Shown: in pieces, positions 16,875 to 24,969 of the stretch
Layout of the letters: each line of letters begins with the position of its first letter
How positions within the stretch are numbered: the stretch's first letter is position 1
Source of the DNA: CAZHAX01 sp964530325
GTDB taxonomy: Bacteria > Chloroflexota > Anaerolineae > B4-G1
DNA length: 64,000 nt
Reading direction: 5' to 3'
Assembly: GCA_964530325.1 (NCBI GenBank)
Contig: CAZHAX010000002.1
Coordinates: 1-64,000 of the forward strand
Translations under genes and position numbers: made by a program
Notes under the pieces: generated by a model
Told to the model about the DNA's origin: nothing
The model's database searches: none
Seen by the model: the letters and a program-made list of their open reading frames with translations, nothing else

Positions 16875-19707
16875 AGGTCCCTTCTCTCCTTGCTGGAATG
16901 GTGAAACGGAACGTCGAGCCCTGGCCGGGCTTCGATTCCACCCAGATGCGCCCGCCGTGCCTCTCGACGATCTTCCTGCACAGCGCCAGCCCGATGCCGG
17001 TGCCTTCGTACTTGTCTCCAGCATTCAGTCGCTGGAAAAGCTTGAAGATTCTCTCCACGTACTGCGGCTCGATACCCGGTCCGTTGTCCTGGACGGAGAA
17101 CCGCCACTCGCCGTCGACTTCCTCTGCCCCAACGTGGATCCTGGGCGGCTGATCGTTTCGGAACTTGATTGCATTGAGGACCAGCTCGTGGAAGACGCGA
17201 TTCAGTTGGGAGGAGTCGCCGATCACCGTGGGCATGGTGTCGTGGGTGACGGTCGCCTCGGTCTCTTCGATCATCGGCCACAGGACGGACAGGGCCTGCT
17301 TGAGCAGGCGGGAGCAATCCGTGCGGCGGAAGGGCTGGCCGTGCGTTTGGACGCGCGAGTAGTCGAGCAAGTCGTTGATCAGCCGGCGCATCGATATCGC
17401 ACCCTTCACGGCCTGGTCGATGTACTCGCCGGCGTCGCTGCCCGGCCTGTCCGCGTAGCGGCGCTGAAGCATCTGCACGTGGCCGGCGATTGCGCGCAGC
17501 GGCTCCTGCAGATGGTGGGCCGCCACGAAGGCGAACTGCTCCAGCTCCGTATTGGAGCGAGACAGCTCGTCAGCCTGCTGGGCCAGCACCCGCTCCGCCT
17601 CCTTGCGGTCGGAGATGTCCGTGAAGCCGGCCAGTGAGCCAGAGAACTTGCCGTCTGCGAAGCGGGGAGTAGCGCTGACGAGGAACGGGATTCGCCTGCC
17701 GTCCTTGTGCAGCAATTCGACCTCGTACCGGTCTGCCGCCCCTCGCCTGCGCCGGTCGTCAGCTTGCTCGATGACTGCGTGCTGGTCGGGCGGCACGACG
17801 ATCGTCCAGTCGCGGTCGACGAGCTCGTCGACCTCGTAGCCGAGCCTGAACGCCAGGGCGGGGTTGACGAACAGGAAACGGCCTTCGTAATCCTGTAGGG
17901 CGATCCCTTCCGCGATCGTCTGGACGATGCCTTCGTTGAACTCCATCAGGCGGCGCATTTCCTGCTGAGCTTCCTCCTTCTCCTGCAGCAGGAGCGCTCC
18001 CTTGAGAGCGGTGCTCACTTGCCGCCACAGCATCTCATGGAGCATACCCTCGCGCGACATCTCGACCACGGCGAAGCCCAGCTGTTCTTCTCTGAAGTGG
18101 AGCGGTTCAACGAAGAGCGTGCGCTGCCGGTCGGGAGAAAGGAGCCCTTCCGGCATGAGCTGGCGTGAGGGGAAGCGCTGTGCCTCTGGGCTTAGGTCCC
18201 TGCGGCCGTTCTCGTCGTAGGCCAGGATCAGGCGGGACTCTTCGCTGGGCAACCCCTGCCCCTCGTACAGGGAAAGGAGGACAGTCCTGGCGCCGAGCGG
18301 GGGCAGCTGGTCGACCACGGCATCGAGTAGCTGCGGAACGTCAAAAGTGGTCATCAGCACATGGCTTCCCTCGAGCACATCCAGCGCCCACCGCTGCGAT
18401 TGCAGCCTGGCGAAGGCCTGTGCGTTCTGGGCTGCTCTGCCGACGAGAACGCGCGCCTGCTGCCACAGGTCCTCAGCGGCAGAGCGGCCCGGTTCTTGGG
18501 CTAGGAAGGGGAGGGCTCTACGCCGCAGTTCAGACAACACGTCTTGCCAACCCCCCACGCTCTCTCCCTCTGCCACGACCCTGTCCAGAGCCGTGCTCAC
18601 CGCGGCCAGGAACGCGGTCGCCGAGCCCTCTTCCAGGTCGGATTCGAAGGCCTCCGCGATGTCCTCAACCAGATGCGCGTGTCGACTCGCGAGCCTTTCG
18701 CCAAGCGCCTCCGCCGCCCCGGCGACAATGCTGGCTCTGTGGTCGGCGAGGGTGTCGTCAGGAGCTGCGGGCACAGCGTCTCCGCTGAGAGCCGAGGCGC
18801 GAATCGCGACTTCCGGCGGGCAGCCGCACGATTGGCGGGTGACCAGCCGCGTGTCCAGCACGATGCGCTCTGGCACCGAGCGGCCTGCCAGAAGATCCAG
18901 GAGCAACTCAGCCGCACGCCTCCCCTGGTCGTAGAGAGGCTGGTGGATGGTAGTCAGCGGAGGTGTCACAAGGCTGCTCATCTCGACGTCATCGAATCCT
19001 ACCAGGGCCACGTCGCGCGGGACCCGGATGCCCCGGAGCTGCATGGCGCGGAGCGCTCCCAAGGCCATGTCGTCGTTGGCTGCGACTACTGCCTCGAAGC
19101 TCGCCTTCCGCTCGTCCAGCAGGATGCGAACTGCCTCCCCGCCGGTCAGCTCGACGAAGTCTCCGGGCGCTACGAGCTGGGGATCCAGTGGGATTCCATG
19201 TCGGGCCAGGGAATCGGTGTAGGCACGGAAGCGCTCGTCAGCCTCTTGGTGCCCCTCCGGGCCACGGATGAAGGCGATCCGGCGCAGGTCGTGGCGCTCG
19301 ATGAGATGGTCTACTGCCTGGCGCACGCCTGAGTAGTTGTCGACGACCAGGCTGGGAATGCCCTCCAGTCCAAGGGCGATACTGACCATCGGCAGCGGGC
19401 GGAAGCGGTCGCAGAAGGCCTGGGCTTCCTTGAGGGGCACGTAGTTGCCCAGTGAGCCGGAGAGGATGACGAGCCCGTCCACGTTCTCGGGTCCCACCAG
19501 GTCATACAGGACGTTGCGGTGTGCGTCGTGGCTGTACGGAGCTCTCAGTGAACGGCCGGGGAAGCAGATCAGATTGGCGCCCTTCTCCTGGGCTGCGTCC
19601 GCGACGCCCGGCCACACGTGAGCCTGGTATCGCTCTCCCATGCGGTCCAACAGCAGGCCGATCGTCTGTCGCTCCTTCTGCTGCCTACGTCTCTTCTTCG
19701 CGCTCAT
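16867..19707 (-). CDS. Soluble histidine kinase with LacI-type ligand-binding, GAF-like and PAS domains
   Basis: A 946-aa kinase. Residues 15-285 are a periplasmic-binding-protein-like (LacI/PurR effector) fold: [72 protein letters not shown]. The LacI HTH is absent and there is no signal peptide or membrane helix, so a cytoplasmic small molecule is probably sensed. A GAF-like part (about 430-580), a PAS domain ([29 protein letters not shown]), and a phytochrome-type HisKA ([19 protein letters not shown]) plus ATPase ([36 protein letters not shown]) follow. The ATG overlaps the previous kinase's stop by 4 bp (ATGA). Confidence 0.9.
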   Translation of the reverse strand: MSAKKRRRQQKERQTIGLLLDRMGERYQAHVWPGVADAAQEKGANLICFPGRSLRAPYSHDAHRNVLYDLVGPENVDGLVILSGSLGNYVPLKEAQAFCDRFRPLPMVSIALGLEGIPSLVVDNYSGVRQAVDHLIERHDLRRIAFIRGPEGHQEADERFRAYTDSLARHGIPLDPQLVAPGDFVELTGGEAVRILLDERKASFEAVVAANDDMALGALRAMQLRGIRVPRDVALVGFDDVEMSSLVTPPLTTIHQPLYDQGRRAAELLLDLLAGRSVPERIVLDTRLVTRQSCGCPPEVAIRASALSGDAVPAAPDDTLADHRASIVAGAAEALGERLASRHAHLVEDIAEAFESDLEEGSATAFLAAVSTALDRVVAEGESVGGWQDVLSELRRRALPFLAQEPGRSAAEDLWQQARVLVGRAAQNAQAFARLQSQRWALDVLEGSHVLMTTFDVPQLLDAVVDQLPPLGARTVLLSLYEGQGLPSEESRLILAYDENGRRDLSPEAQRFPSRQLMPEGLLSPDRQRTLFVEPLHFREEQLGFAVVEMSREGMLHEMLWRQVSTALKGALLLQEKEEAQQEMRRLMEFNEGIVQTIAEGIALQDYEGRFLFVNPALAFRLGYEVDELVDRDWTIVVPPDQHAVIEQADDRRRRGAADRYEVELLHKDGRRIPFLVSATPRFADGKFSGSLAGFTDISDRKEAERVLAQQADELSRSNTELEQFAFVAAHHLQEPLRAIAGHVQMLQRRYADRPGSDAGEYIDQAVKGAISMRRLINDLLDYSRVQTHGQPFRRTDCSRLLKQALSVLWPMIEETEATVTHDTMPTVIGDSSQLNRVFHELVLNAIKFRNDQPPRIHVGAEEVDGEWRFSVQDNGPGIEPQYVERIFKLFQRLNAGDKYEGTGIGLALCRKIVERHGGRIWVESKPGQGSTFRFTIPARREGTYE

Positions 19708-21641
19708 CGGGCGGATGCTCCTCCCCGGCTGCTGGTTCTATCGGGGATCGTGAAACTGAAGGTCGACCCCTTGCCGGGCTCCGACTCCGCCCAGATTCTC
19801 CCTCCGTGCCGTTCGACGATCTTCTTGCACAAGGCCAGCCCTATTCCCGTCCCGGGATAGTCGTCTGTGCTGTGTAGCCGCTCGAAGATGTGAAACACTC
19901 GCTCCAGGTATTGGGTCTCAATGCCGATCCCACAGTCCTCGACCGAGAAGAGCCAGCAATCCACCTGGCGGCGCGCGCTGATGTGGACACGAGGGCTCTC
20001 TTCACGGCGGAACTTTGCCGCGTTCTCCACCAGGTGCTGGAAGACCTGCCTCAATTGCCTGGCGTCAGCGTGGACCGTGGGAAGGTCCCCCAGGCTCACG
20101 ACCGCGCCTGTCTCCTCAATGATCCCCCTCACCTTCGTCAGAGCGCGTTCTATGACCTCGACGGTATCCACCGGCTCGAAGGGGGCACCGTCGGAAGTGA
20201 CGCGCGAGTAGAGGGTCAGGTCGTTGATCAGCCTCTGCAGGCGAACGGCGCCCTGAACGCAGAACGAAATGAACTCCCGGGCGTCTGCGTCAAGCCTATC
20301 TCCATAGCGCCTCTCGAGCAGGCGGCTGTAGCTGGCTACCATCCGCAGCGGTTCCTGGAGATGGTGCGATGATACGTGGGTGAACTGCTCCAGTTCGGCG
20401 TTGGCCCGGGCCAGTTCCTCCGCCTGGCGGGCCAGGGTCATCTCCGCCTGCGCACGCTCCGCGAGTTCCCGCTGTTGGGCCTGGTAGAGCTGGGCGTTGT
20501 CGATGGCCACGGCTATGTGGTCTGCCACGGTTTGGAGGGTTGCCTCCTCTTTCGCTGCCAGCCCGGTCGCATCAACGGCCTCGATGCTCAGGGCGCCAAG
20601 CATGCGGCCACGGGACCGGAAAGGAAGGGCAATCTCGGCACGCTGCGCAGGCCCGGATCGATCGTCGACTGTGGCGCCAAGAGTACCGACCGGCGTGATG
20701 ACTGGCTCGCCGCTGCCGATACACCTGCCTACGCCGGTCCGGCCGTCTATGGTCACTTGCTGGCCTATCTGCACGGCCACGCTGTGGCCATTTCCGCTGG
20801 CGGCCCGCAGCGTCGCTGCTCGGAGCGATTGGTCGGCGATGAACAACGCCACACGGCACACCCCGACAGGGCTCAGAGTCTCAAGGGTGTTATCCGCCGA
20901 CTCGGCAAGCAGTGTCTCCGGATCGAGTATCGATTGGCTGGCTCGGGATAGCTCGGCTGTGGACTGCAGTATCGAGGTCTGGTGGCGGAGGAGCTCGTTG
21001 GTGTCCGTGAGCCGCGCATTCGCCTCTGCCGCGGCCGTCAGCGCCGCCTGCATCCCGTTGCTGAATGAGGCCAGGATCGCTGTCGTGGCGACCGTCACCA
21101 ACAGGAAGAACGCACCCTCAGCGACGAGCGGGGCGAGCGCGCTGAGGTCACCGGCGTAGCGCGGGACGATCCAGCCCCGGCTGATAGCGACCACGAAGCC
21201 CGCGTAGGTCAGCATCGTGATCAGGCCGGCGACGGCCCCCTGACGAGCGCCCAGCAGAACGTGGGCCAGGGCAGTGAGCAAGAGCAGCCACAGGCGGCCG
21301 CTTCCCGCCAGTCCTCCGCTGGCGAAGGCAACGAGCGCAATGGAGTAGGTGACCACGAGAAGCGAGATGGCCCGTACCTGGTGATGCAGGCCCCTTGCGA
21401 GGGCAACGACCAGGACGATCAGCCAGGCGGCGATGAAGGGGGCTATGGCCAACAGGGCAGACCCTCCAGCAGGGGCGTGCGGTGCGTCCGTAAGGGAGAG
21501 GTAGTAGGCGACCACCGCAACCGGTCCGACCGCTGCTGCAGCCAGGAGCAGATGGGAGAGCATCTGGCTGCGCCAGCGGTCGATCTCCGCCGGCGAGTGC
21601 GCAGCCCTGCCTTCTGTGTGCTTCGTGGTCCGATTAGTCAA
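19704..21641 (-). CDS. Membrane-bound histidine kinase with GAF domain
   Basis: A 645-aa kinase if the TTG at 21641 is used; this overlaps the upstream stop as TTGA. An ATG at 21563 is an alternative with 26 fewer residues. Six or so helices (MLSHLLLAAAAVGPVAVVAYYL onward to about residue 180) form an integral-membrane sensor of MASE-like type. A coiled coil, a GAF domain (SRASQSILDPETLLAESADNTLETLSPVGV...) and a phytochrome-type HisKA ([26 protein letters not shown]) follow. The ATPase domain ([59 protein letters not shown]) is complete. It shares its kinase core with the two LacI-type kinases flanking it, suggesting duplication with sensor replacement. Confidence 0.88.
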   Translation of the reverse strand: MTNRTTKHTEGRAAHSPAEIDRWRSQMLSHLLLAAAAVGPVAVVAYYLSLTDAPHAPAGGSALLAIAPFIAAWLIVLVVALARGLHHQVRAISLLVVTYSIALVAFASGGLAGSGRLWLLLLTALAHVLLGARQGAVAGLITMLTYAGFVVAISRGWIVPRYAGDLSALAPLVAEGAFFLLVTVATTAILASFSNGMQAALTAAAEANARLTDTNELLRHQTSILQSTAELSRASQSILDPETLLAESADNTLETLSPVGVCRVALFIADQSLRAATLRAASGNGHSVAVQIGQQVTIDGRTGVGRCIGSGEPVITPVGTLGATVDDRSGPAQRAEIALPFRSRGRMLGALSIEAVDATGLAAKEEATLQTVADHIAVAIDNAQLYQAQQRELAERAQAEMTLARQAEELARANAELEQFTHVSSHHLQEPLRMVASYSRLLERRYGDRLDADAREFISFCVQGAVRLQRLINDLTLYSRVTSDGAPFEPVDTVEVIERALTKVRGIIEETGAVVSLGDLPTVHADARQLRQVFQHLVENAAKFRREESPRVHISARRQVDCWLFSVEDCGIGIETQYLERVFHIFERLHSTDDYPGTGIGLALCKKIVERHGGRIWAESEPGKGSTFSFTIPDRTSSRGGASAR

Positions 21642-24103
21642 TCTTCTCTGTCCGGTAGGCTGAAGCTGAAGGTGGAGCCCTGGCCGGGCTCCGACTCCAC
21701 CCAGATGCGGCCGCCGTGGCGCTCGACGATCTTCCTGCACACAGCCAGGCCGATGCCTGTGCCGTCGTACTCGTCTCGCGTATGAAGGCGCTGGAAGATC
21801 ATGAAGATGCGCTCGAAGTCGCTCGGGTCGATGCCTATGCCGTTGTCTCGTACGGAGAGGATCCAGCTCGAGTTCTTGCGCTCTGCGCCTATGTGCACCT
21901 CGGGCAGGGTATCCTTCTTGTGGAACTTGATGGCGTTGCCGATCAGGTTCTGGAGGAGCTGGGTCATCTGGGTAGCGTCGACGGACAGAGTGGGCATGTC
22001 GTCGTGGGTGATCTTGGCTCCGTTCTCTTCGACGGCCACGCGCAGGTTGAGGAGAGCCAGCTCCAGGACCTTGCCGGTGTCGGTAGGCTCGAAGGGTTTG
22101 CCCCGGGTGCCGACGCGCGAGTAGGTGAGCAGGTCGTTGATCAGCGTCTGCATGCGGCTGGCGCCATCGACGGCGAAGTCAATGAACTCGTCGGCGTCGT
22201 CGTCGAGCTGGCCCTTGTAGCGTCGCTCGAGCAGCTGGAGGTAGCTGCTGATCATACGGAGGGGCTCCTGGAGGTCGTGGGAGGCAACGTAGGCGAATTG
22301 CTCCAGCTCCGTATTGGAGCGGGCCAGCTCCTCCTCCGTCTCTCGCAGTTCCTTGACTACCCTTCCACCCTGCAGCGCAGTGCTGATCTGGGTCGCCAGT
22401 GTCTCATACAGCTCGTGCCTGGGCTCCTCCATGCCGAAGGCCACGAAGCCAAAGCAGCTCTCCCGGAAATAGAGGGAGTTGATGCAGAGGTCGAATCGCC
22501 CGTGACCGCGGAGAATGTCCTTGGGCAGGAGAAGGCGGGCATCATACCGCAGCCCAGCGGGCCCCAGTTGCCTGCGGCCACTATTGTTGTAGGCCAGCAT
22601 CAGTTTGGCCCCGTCCCCCGGCAAACCAGGGTTTTCGTACAGCGATATGTAGCAGCTCTCGATACCCATCGCTGGCAGGTGTTCGGCCGCCTCATCCATC
22701 AGGGATGCCAGATCGAAGGACGTGAGCAGGACCTGCGCGGCTGCATTCCGGGGAGCGGCTTCGTGCTCCTCTTCGATCCTGCGGTATGCGTCTGCGGATA
22801 TGGCCAGGTCGTCGAAATGGGCGCTGGCCAAGAGCCAGATGACTGCGGCTCTCCTTGCCCGATCCACGTCGGTGGGAAGGCCGAGCGTATGGTCCCGGAG
22901 CACCGACACGGCCCGGTTCCAAGGTCCGATGTCGACCCCTCTGGCCAGCGCCTGGCGAAGCGCCGCGTCCTGCCGGGCTGTCCTGTCGAGCGCGGCCAGG
23001 AAGCGCTCCGGCGGGCCGCGGCCCTCCAGGTCATCCTGGAACGCCCGAAGGAGCTTCGGTGCCTCCCGGCTGAATGCAGTATCCTGCACGCCTGAGCCGC
23101 CGAATATCTCAGAGATCTGTGACTTCACCGGCTTGGCCGCACCTGCCCTCCCCCTCTGTTCGCTGGTGTGCGCTACAACTGAGACCTCAATCGGAGCGCG
23201 AGGTGGGCATCCGCACGACTGGCGAACGACCAGCTCGGTGGGGAGTGTTTCCTCCAGAGCCGTCTCCTCGCCTGCCAGCATCGAGATCATCACCTCCACC
23301 GCCCGCTCCCCCATCTCCTCGATGGGCTGACGAACGGTCGTCAGAGGCGGGAGCGAGACGCGAGCGTCGGCAACGTCGTCGAAGCCGGCGATAGCTGCGT
23401 TCTCGGGCACGTGCAGCCCGCGCGACTCCAACTCCTGCATTGCCCCGATGGCCATAACGTCGTTTGCGGCGACCAGGGCGTCGAATTCGACCATCCGCTC
23501 ATCGATCAACACGCTGACCGCCTTGGCGCCGGTGTGGAAGATGAAGTCGCCTGGCACGACGAGATCTGGATCGAACTCGATTCCGTTCGCGCCGAGCGTC
23601 TCCGTATAGGCCTGGTAGCGGGTCTCAGCGTCCTTGTTGGCCTCGGGTCCACGAATGAAGGCGATGCGCCGGCGGCCGTGATCCTTGACCAGGTGTTCCA
23701 CCTCGCGGCGCAGCCCGGCCATCCCGTCTACGATCAGGCTGGTGACGCCCTCGACGAGAAAACCGGCGCTCAGCGTTGGCAGCGGATGGAAGCTGCGGCA
23801 GAACTCCGCGAACTCCTGCCAGCCGACTCCGCGGCCCAGCACGGAGGCGTTGATGAGCACACCGTCCACGCTCTCCTTCGACACCAGCTCGTAGATGACG
23901 TTCCGCTGGTACTCATACTGGTTGGTCGGCGAGACCCGGAGCGAGCCGCCCATCAGGCAGATCAGGTTCACGTCGTGCTCGCGTGCAGCGCGGCTGACCC
24001 CTCTCCACAGCGCGGACTGGTACCCGCCAAGGCCGAGGATCACGTCGATGAGTAGCGCAATAGTCGGCCTCTTCCCCATTCTGCTCCTCTCGCCGCTGCC
24101 CAT
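21638..24103 (-). CDS. Soluble histidine kinase with LacI-type ligand-binding and GAF-like domains
   Basis: An 821-aa paralogue of the 946-aa kinase without the PAS domain. Residues 10-285 form the LacI-type effector fold ([86 protein letters not shown]). A GAF-like segment follows (about 450-590), then HisKA (VASHDLQEPLRMISSYLQLLERRY) and the ATPase domain ([51 protein letters not shown]). No HTH or membrane segment. ATG at 24103 has AGGAGAG upstream; ATG at 24079 with GAGGAG 4-5 nt upstream is equally good. It lies 22 bp after the HTH gene. Confidence 0.92.
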   Translation of the reverse strand: MGSGERSRMGKRPTIALLIDVILGLGGYQSALWRGVSRAAREHDVNLICLMGGSLRVSPTNQYEYQRNVIYELVSKESVDGVLINASVLGRGVGWQEFAEFCRSFHPLPTLSAGFLVEGVTSLIVDGMAGLRREVEHLVKDHGRRRIAFIRGPEANKDAETRYQAYTETLGANGIEFDPDLVVPGDFIFHTGAKAVSVLIDERMVEFDALVAANDVMAIGAMQELESRGLHVPENAAIAGFDDVADARVSLPPLTTVRQPIEEMGERAVEVMISMLAGEETALEETLPTELVVRQSCGCPPRAPIEVSVVAHTSEQRGRAGAAKPVKSQISEIFGGSGVQDTAFSREAPKLLRAFQDDLEGRGPPERFLAALDRTARQDAALRQALARGVDIGPWNRAVSVLRDHTLGLPTDVDRARRAAVIWLLASAHFDDLAISADAYRRIEEEHEAAPRNAAAQVLLTSFDLASLMDEAAEHLPAMGIESCYISLYENPGLPGDGAKLMLAYNNSGRRQLGPAGLRYDARLLLPKDILRGHGRFDLCINSLYFRESCFGFVAFGMEEPRHELYETLATQISTALQGGRVVKELRETEEELARSNTELEQFAYVASHDLQEPLRMISSYLQLLERRYKGQLDDDADEFIDFAVDGASRMQTLINDLLTYSRVGTRGKPFEPTDTGKVLELALLNLRVAVEENGAKITHDDMPTLSVDATQMTQLLQNLIGNAIKFHKKDTLPEVHIGAERKNSSWILSVRDNGIGIDPSDFERIFMIFQRLHTRDEYDGTGIGLAVCRKIVERHGGRIWVESEPGQGSTFSFSLPDRED

Positions 24104-24125
24104 TGTCTAGCTCTCCTACGGCGCG

Positions 24126-24692
24126 CTACCTGGGCTCAGTCAGGGCCAGCAGCGCCTCCAGCTCGCCTAGCAGGCCGTCCGCCGTCGCTCCCTGCGCCAC
24201 GAAGGAGTCCGCGCCGGCTGCCAGGGCCGACCTCCTCTGATCTGCGCTGCCGATTGCCAGCACCAGGATGCGACGGCCATCGTCAAGGCCCCGCAGCCAC
24301 CTGCAGAAGGCCGCGCAGCCGGGCGTGGTCCTGCTCACGTCGACCAGCACGGCGTCCGGGTGAAAGCGCTCGACCAGCGCGCCGGCCTCGAACTCACTCT
24401 GCGCCCACAGCACGTCGAAGCGGGTCTTCCCTCCAAGCTCGCGGCGCAGCTGCCCCGCTACAACACCATCGGCGAGAACGAGGAGACGGGGTTGCGAGGC
24501 GAGCGAGGGATGTACCGGCATCCCGTACTCCTCCAGGAAGGACAGGAAGTCGGCGAGCACGATGCGGTAGTGGCCGCCCGGAGTGGCGTAGGCCTTCAAC
24601 TCGCCCTTCTTGATCCAGTTGACGATCGTTGCCTGGGAGACGTGACAGTAGTCGGCGGCCTGGCCTGTAGTGAGCGGATCAACCCTGTCCAT
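24126..24692 (-). CDS. HTH (BldC/excisionase-like) protein fused to a pseudo-receiver domain
   Basis: A 188-aa regulator. Residues 4-55 are an HTH_17 domain (PLTTGQAADYCHVSQATIVNWIKKGELKAYATPGGHYRI), the fold of BldC and MerR. From about residue 65 a receiver-like domain follows (PRLLVLADGVVAGQLRREL..., DAVLVDVSRTTPG). The acceptor-position Asp is kept, but the acidic pocket is reduced (VLADG) and the conserved Lys is Gln (FVAQGATAD), so it is probably regulated by something other than canonical phosphorylation. The ATG at 24692 was chosen by domain fit and GAGGAC upstream. It heads the sensor operon, and iterons lie between it and its promoter. Likely an autoregulator and transcriptional output of the kinases. 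Confidence 0.88.
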   Translation of the reverse strand: MDRVDPLTTGQAADYCHVSQATIVNWIKKGELKAYATPGGHYRIVLADFLSFLEEYGMPVHPSLASQPRLLVLADGVVAGQLRRELGGKTRFDVLWAQSEFEAGALVERFHPDAVLVDVSRTTPGCAAFCRWLRGLDDGRRILVLAIGSADQRRSALAAGADSFVAQGATADGLLGELEALLALTEPR

Positions 24693-24740
24693 ACACACAG
24701 TCCTCGACGAGCGGGTGTAGAGAACGCACAAGCTTGGGCG

Positions 24741-24770
24741 TTGTTGCGGCTTTTTGCGGATTCTTGCGAT
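24741..24770 (-). promoter_or_regulatory. Three 10-bp direct repeats in the leader of the HTH/pseudo-receiver gene
   Basis: Read on the plus strand, three contiguous decamers TTGCGGCTTT (24744-24753), TTGCGGATTC (24754-24763) and TTGCGATTTC (24764-24773) repeat with exact 10-bp period. A fourth degenerate unit (TTGGGCG) precedes them at 24734. They lie at about +4 to +36 of the predicted start. The position and period mirror those at 341-380, upstream of the other HTH_17 gene, though the repeat sequence differs. Putative binding array for the encoded HTH protein. Confidence 0.6.
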
Positions 24771-24783
24771 TTCAGCTAGCCTC

Positions 24784-24838
24784 AGTCTAGCACATCGGCT
24801 GCCTGGCGGCGGTGTCGGTACGGTTACAGCTACGTTAC
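24784..24838 (-). promoter_or_regulatory. Activator-type promoter of the sensor operon: GTAAC 11-bp repeats plus extended -10
   Basis: Minus-strand reading: GTAAC (24838-24834) and GTAAC (24827-24823) repeat with 11-bp period, with a degenerate third GACAC 11 bp on. Then 33 bp after the second GTAAC comes an extended -10, TGC-TAGACT (24792-24784). There is no recognisable -35. Direct repeats of 11 bp ending near -46 in a promoter lacking a -35 are typical of activation by OmpR/PhoB-family regulators. The same layout with the same 33-bp distance occurs at 49104-49158. Confidence 0.6.
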
Positions 24839-24929
24839 CGGCAGAGCGGGAGGGGACTTGCCCCTGAGCACGTACAGGAGGCGCAGGGGTGTGCCCCCAC
24901 TTGACCTGGCGCGGCAGCCTCAGCTGGTG

Positions 24930-24954
24930 TATAATACTAACCGAACACCTGTTC
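24930..24954 (+). promoter_or_regulatory. uvrB promoter with LexA-type SOS box
   Basis: A consensus -10 TATAAT (24930-24935) is followed at 24943-24954 by the palindrome GAACACCTGTTC, preceded by C. This closely matches the Gram-positive LexA/DinR box (CGAAC-N4-GTTCG type). It covers the predicted start site, where a repressor would block uvrB. uvrB is a classic SOS gene, which supports the call. The -35 is weak: TTGACC at 24901 is 23 bp away, too far. Confidence 0.72.
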
Positions 24955-24969
24955 TATAGGGCTGTGCCA

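Noticed and set aside
21716..23095. 459-aa plus-strand frame opposite a histidine kinase
   Set aside because: The minus strand carries an intact kinase with all motifs; the plus frame is an antisense shadow in high-GC DNA.
24901..24935. TTGACC as the -35 of the uvrB promoter
   Set aside because: The distance to TATAAT is 23 bp, well beyond the usable 15-19 bp range.
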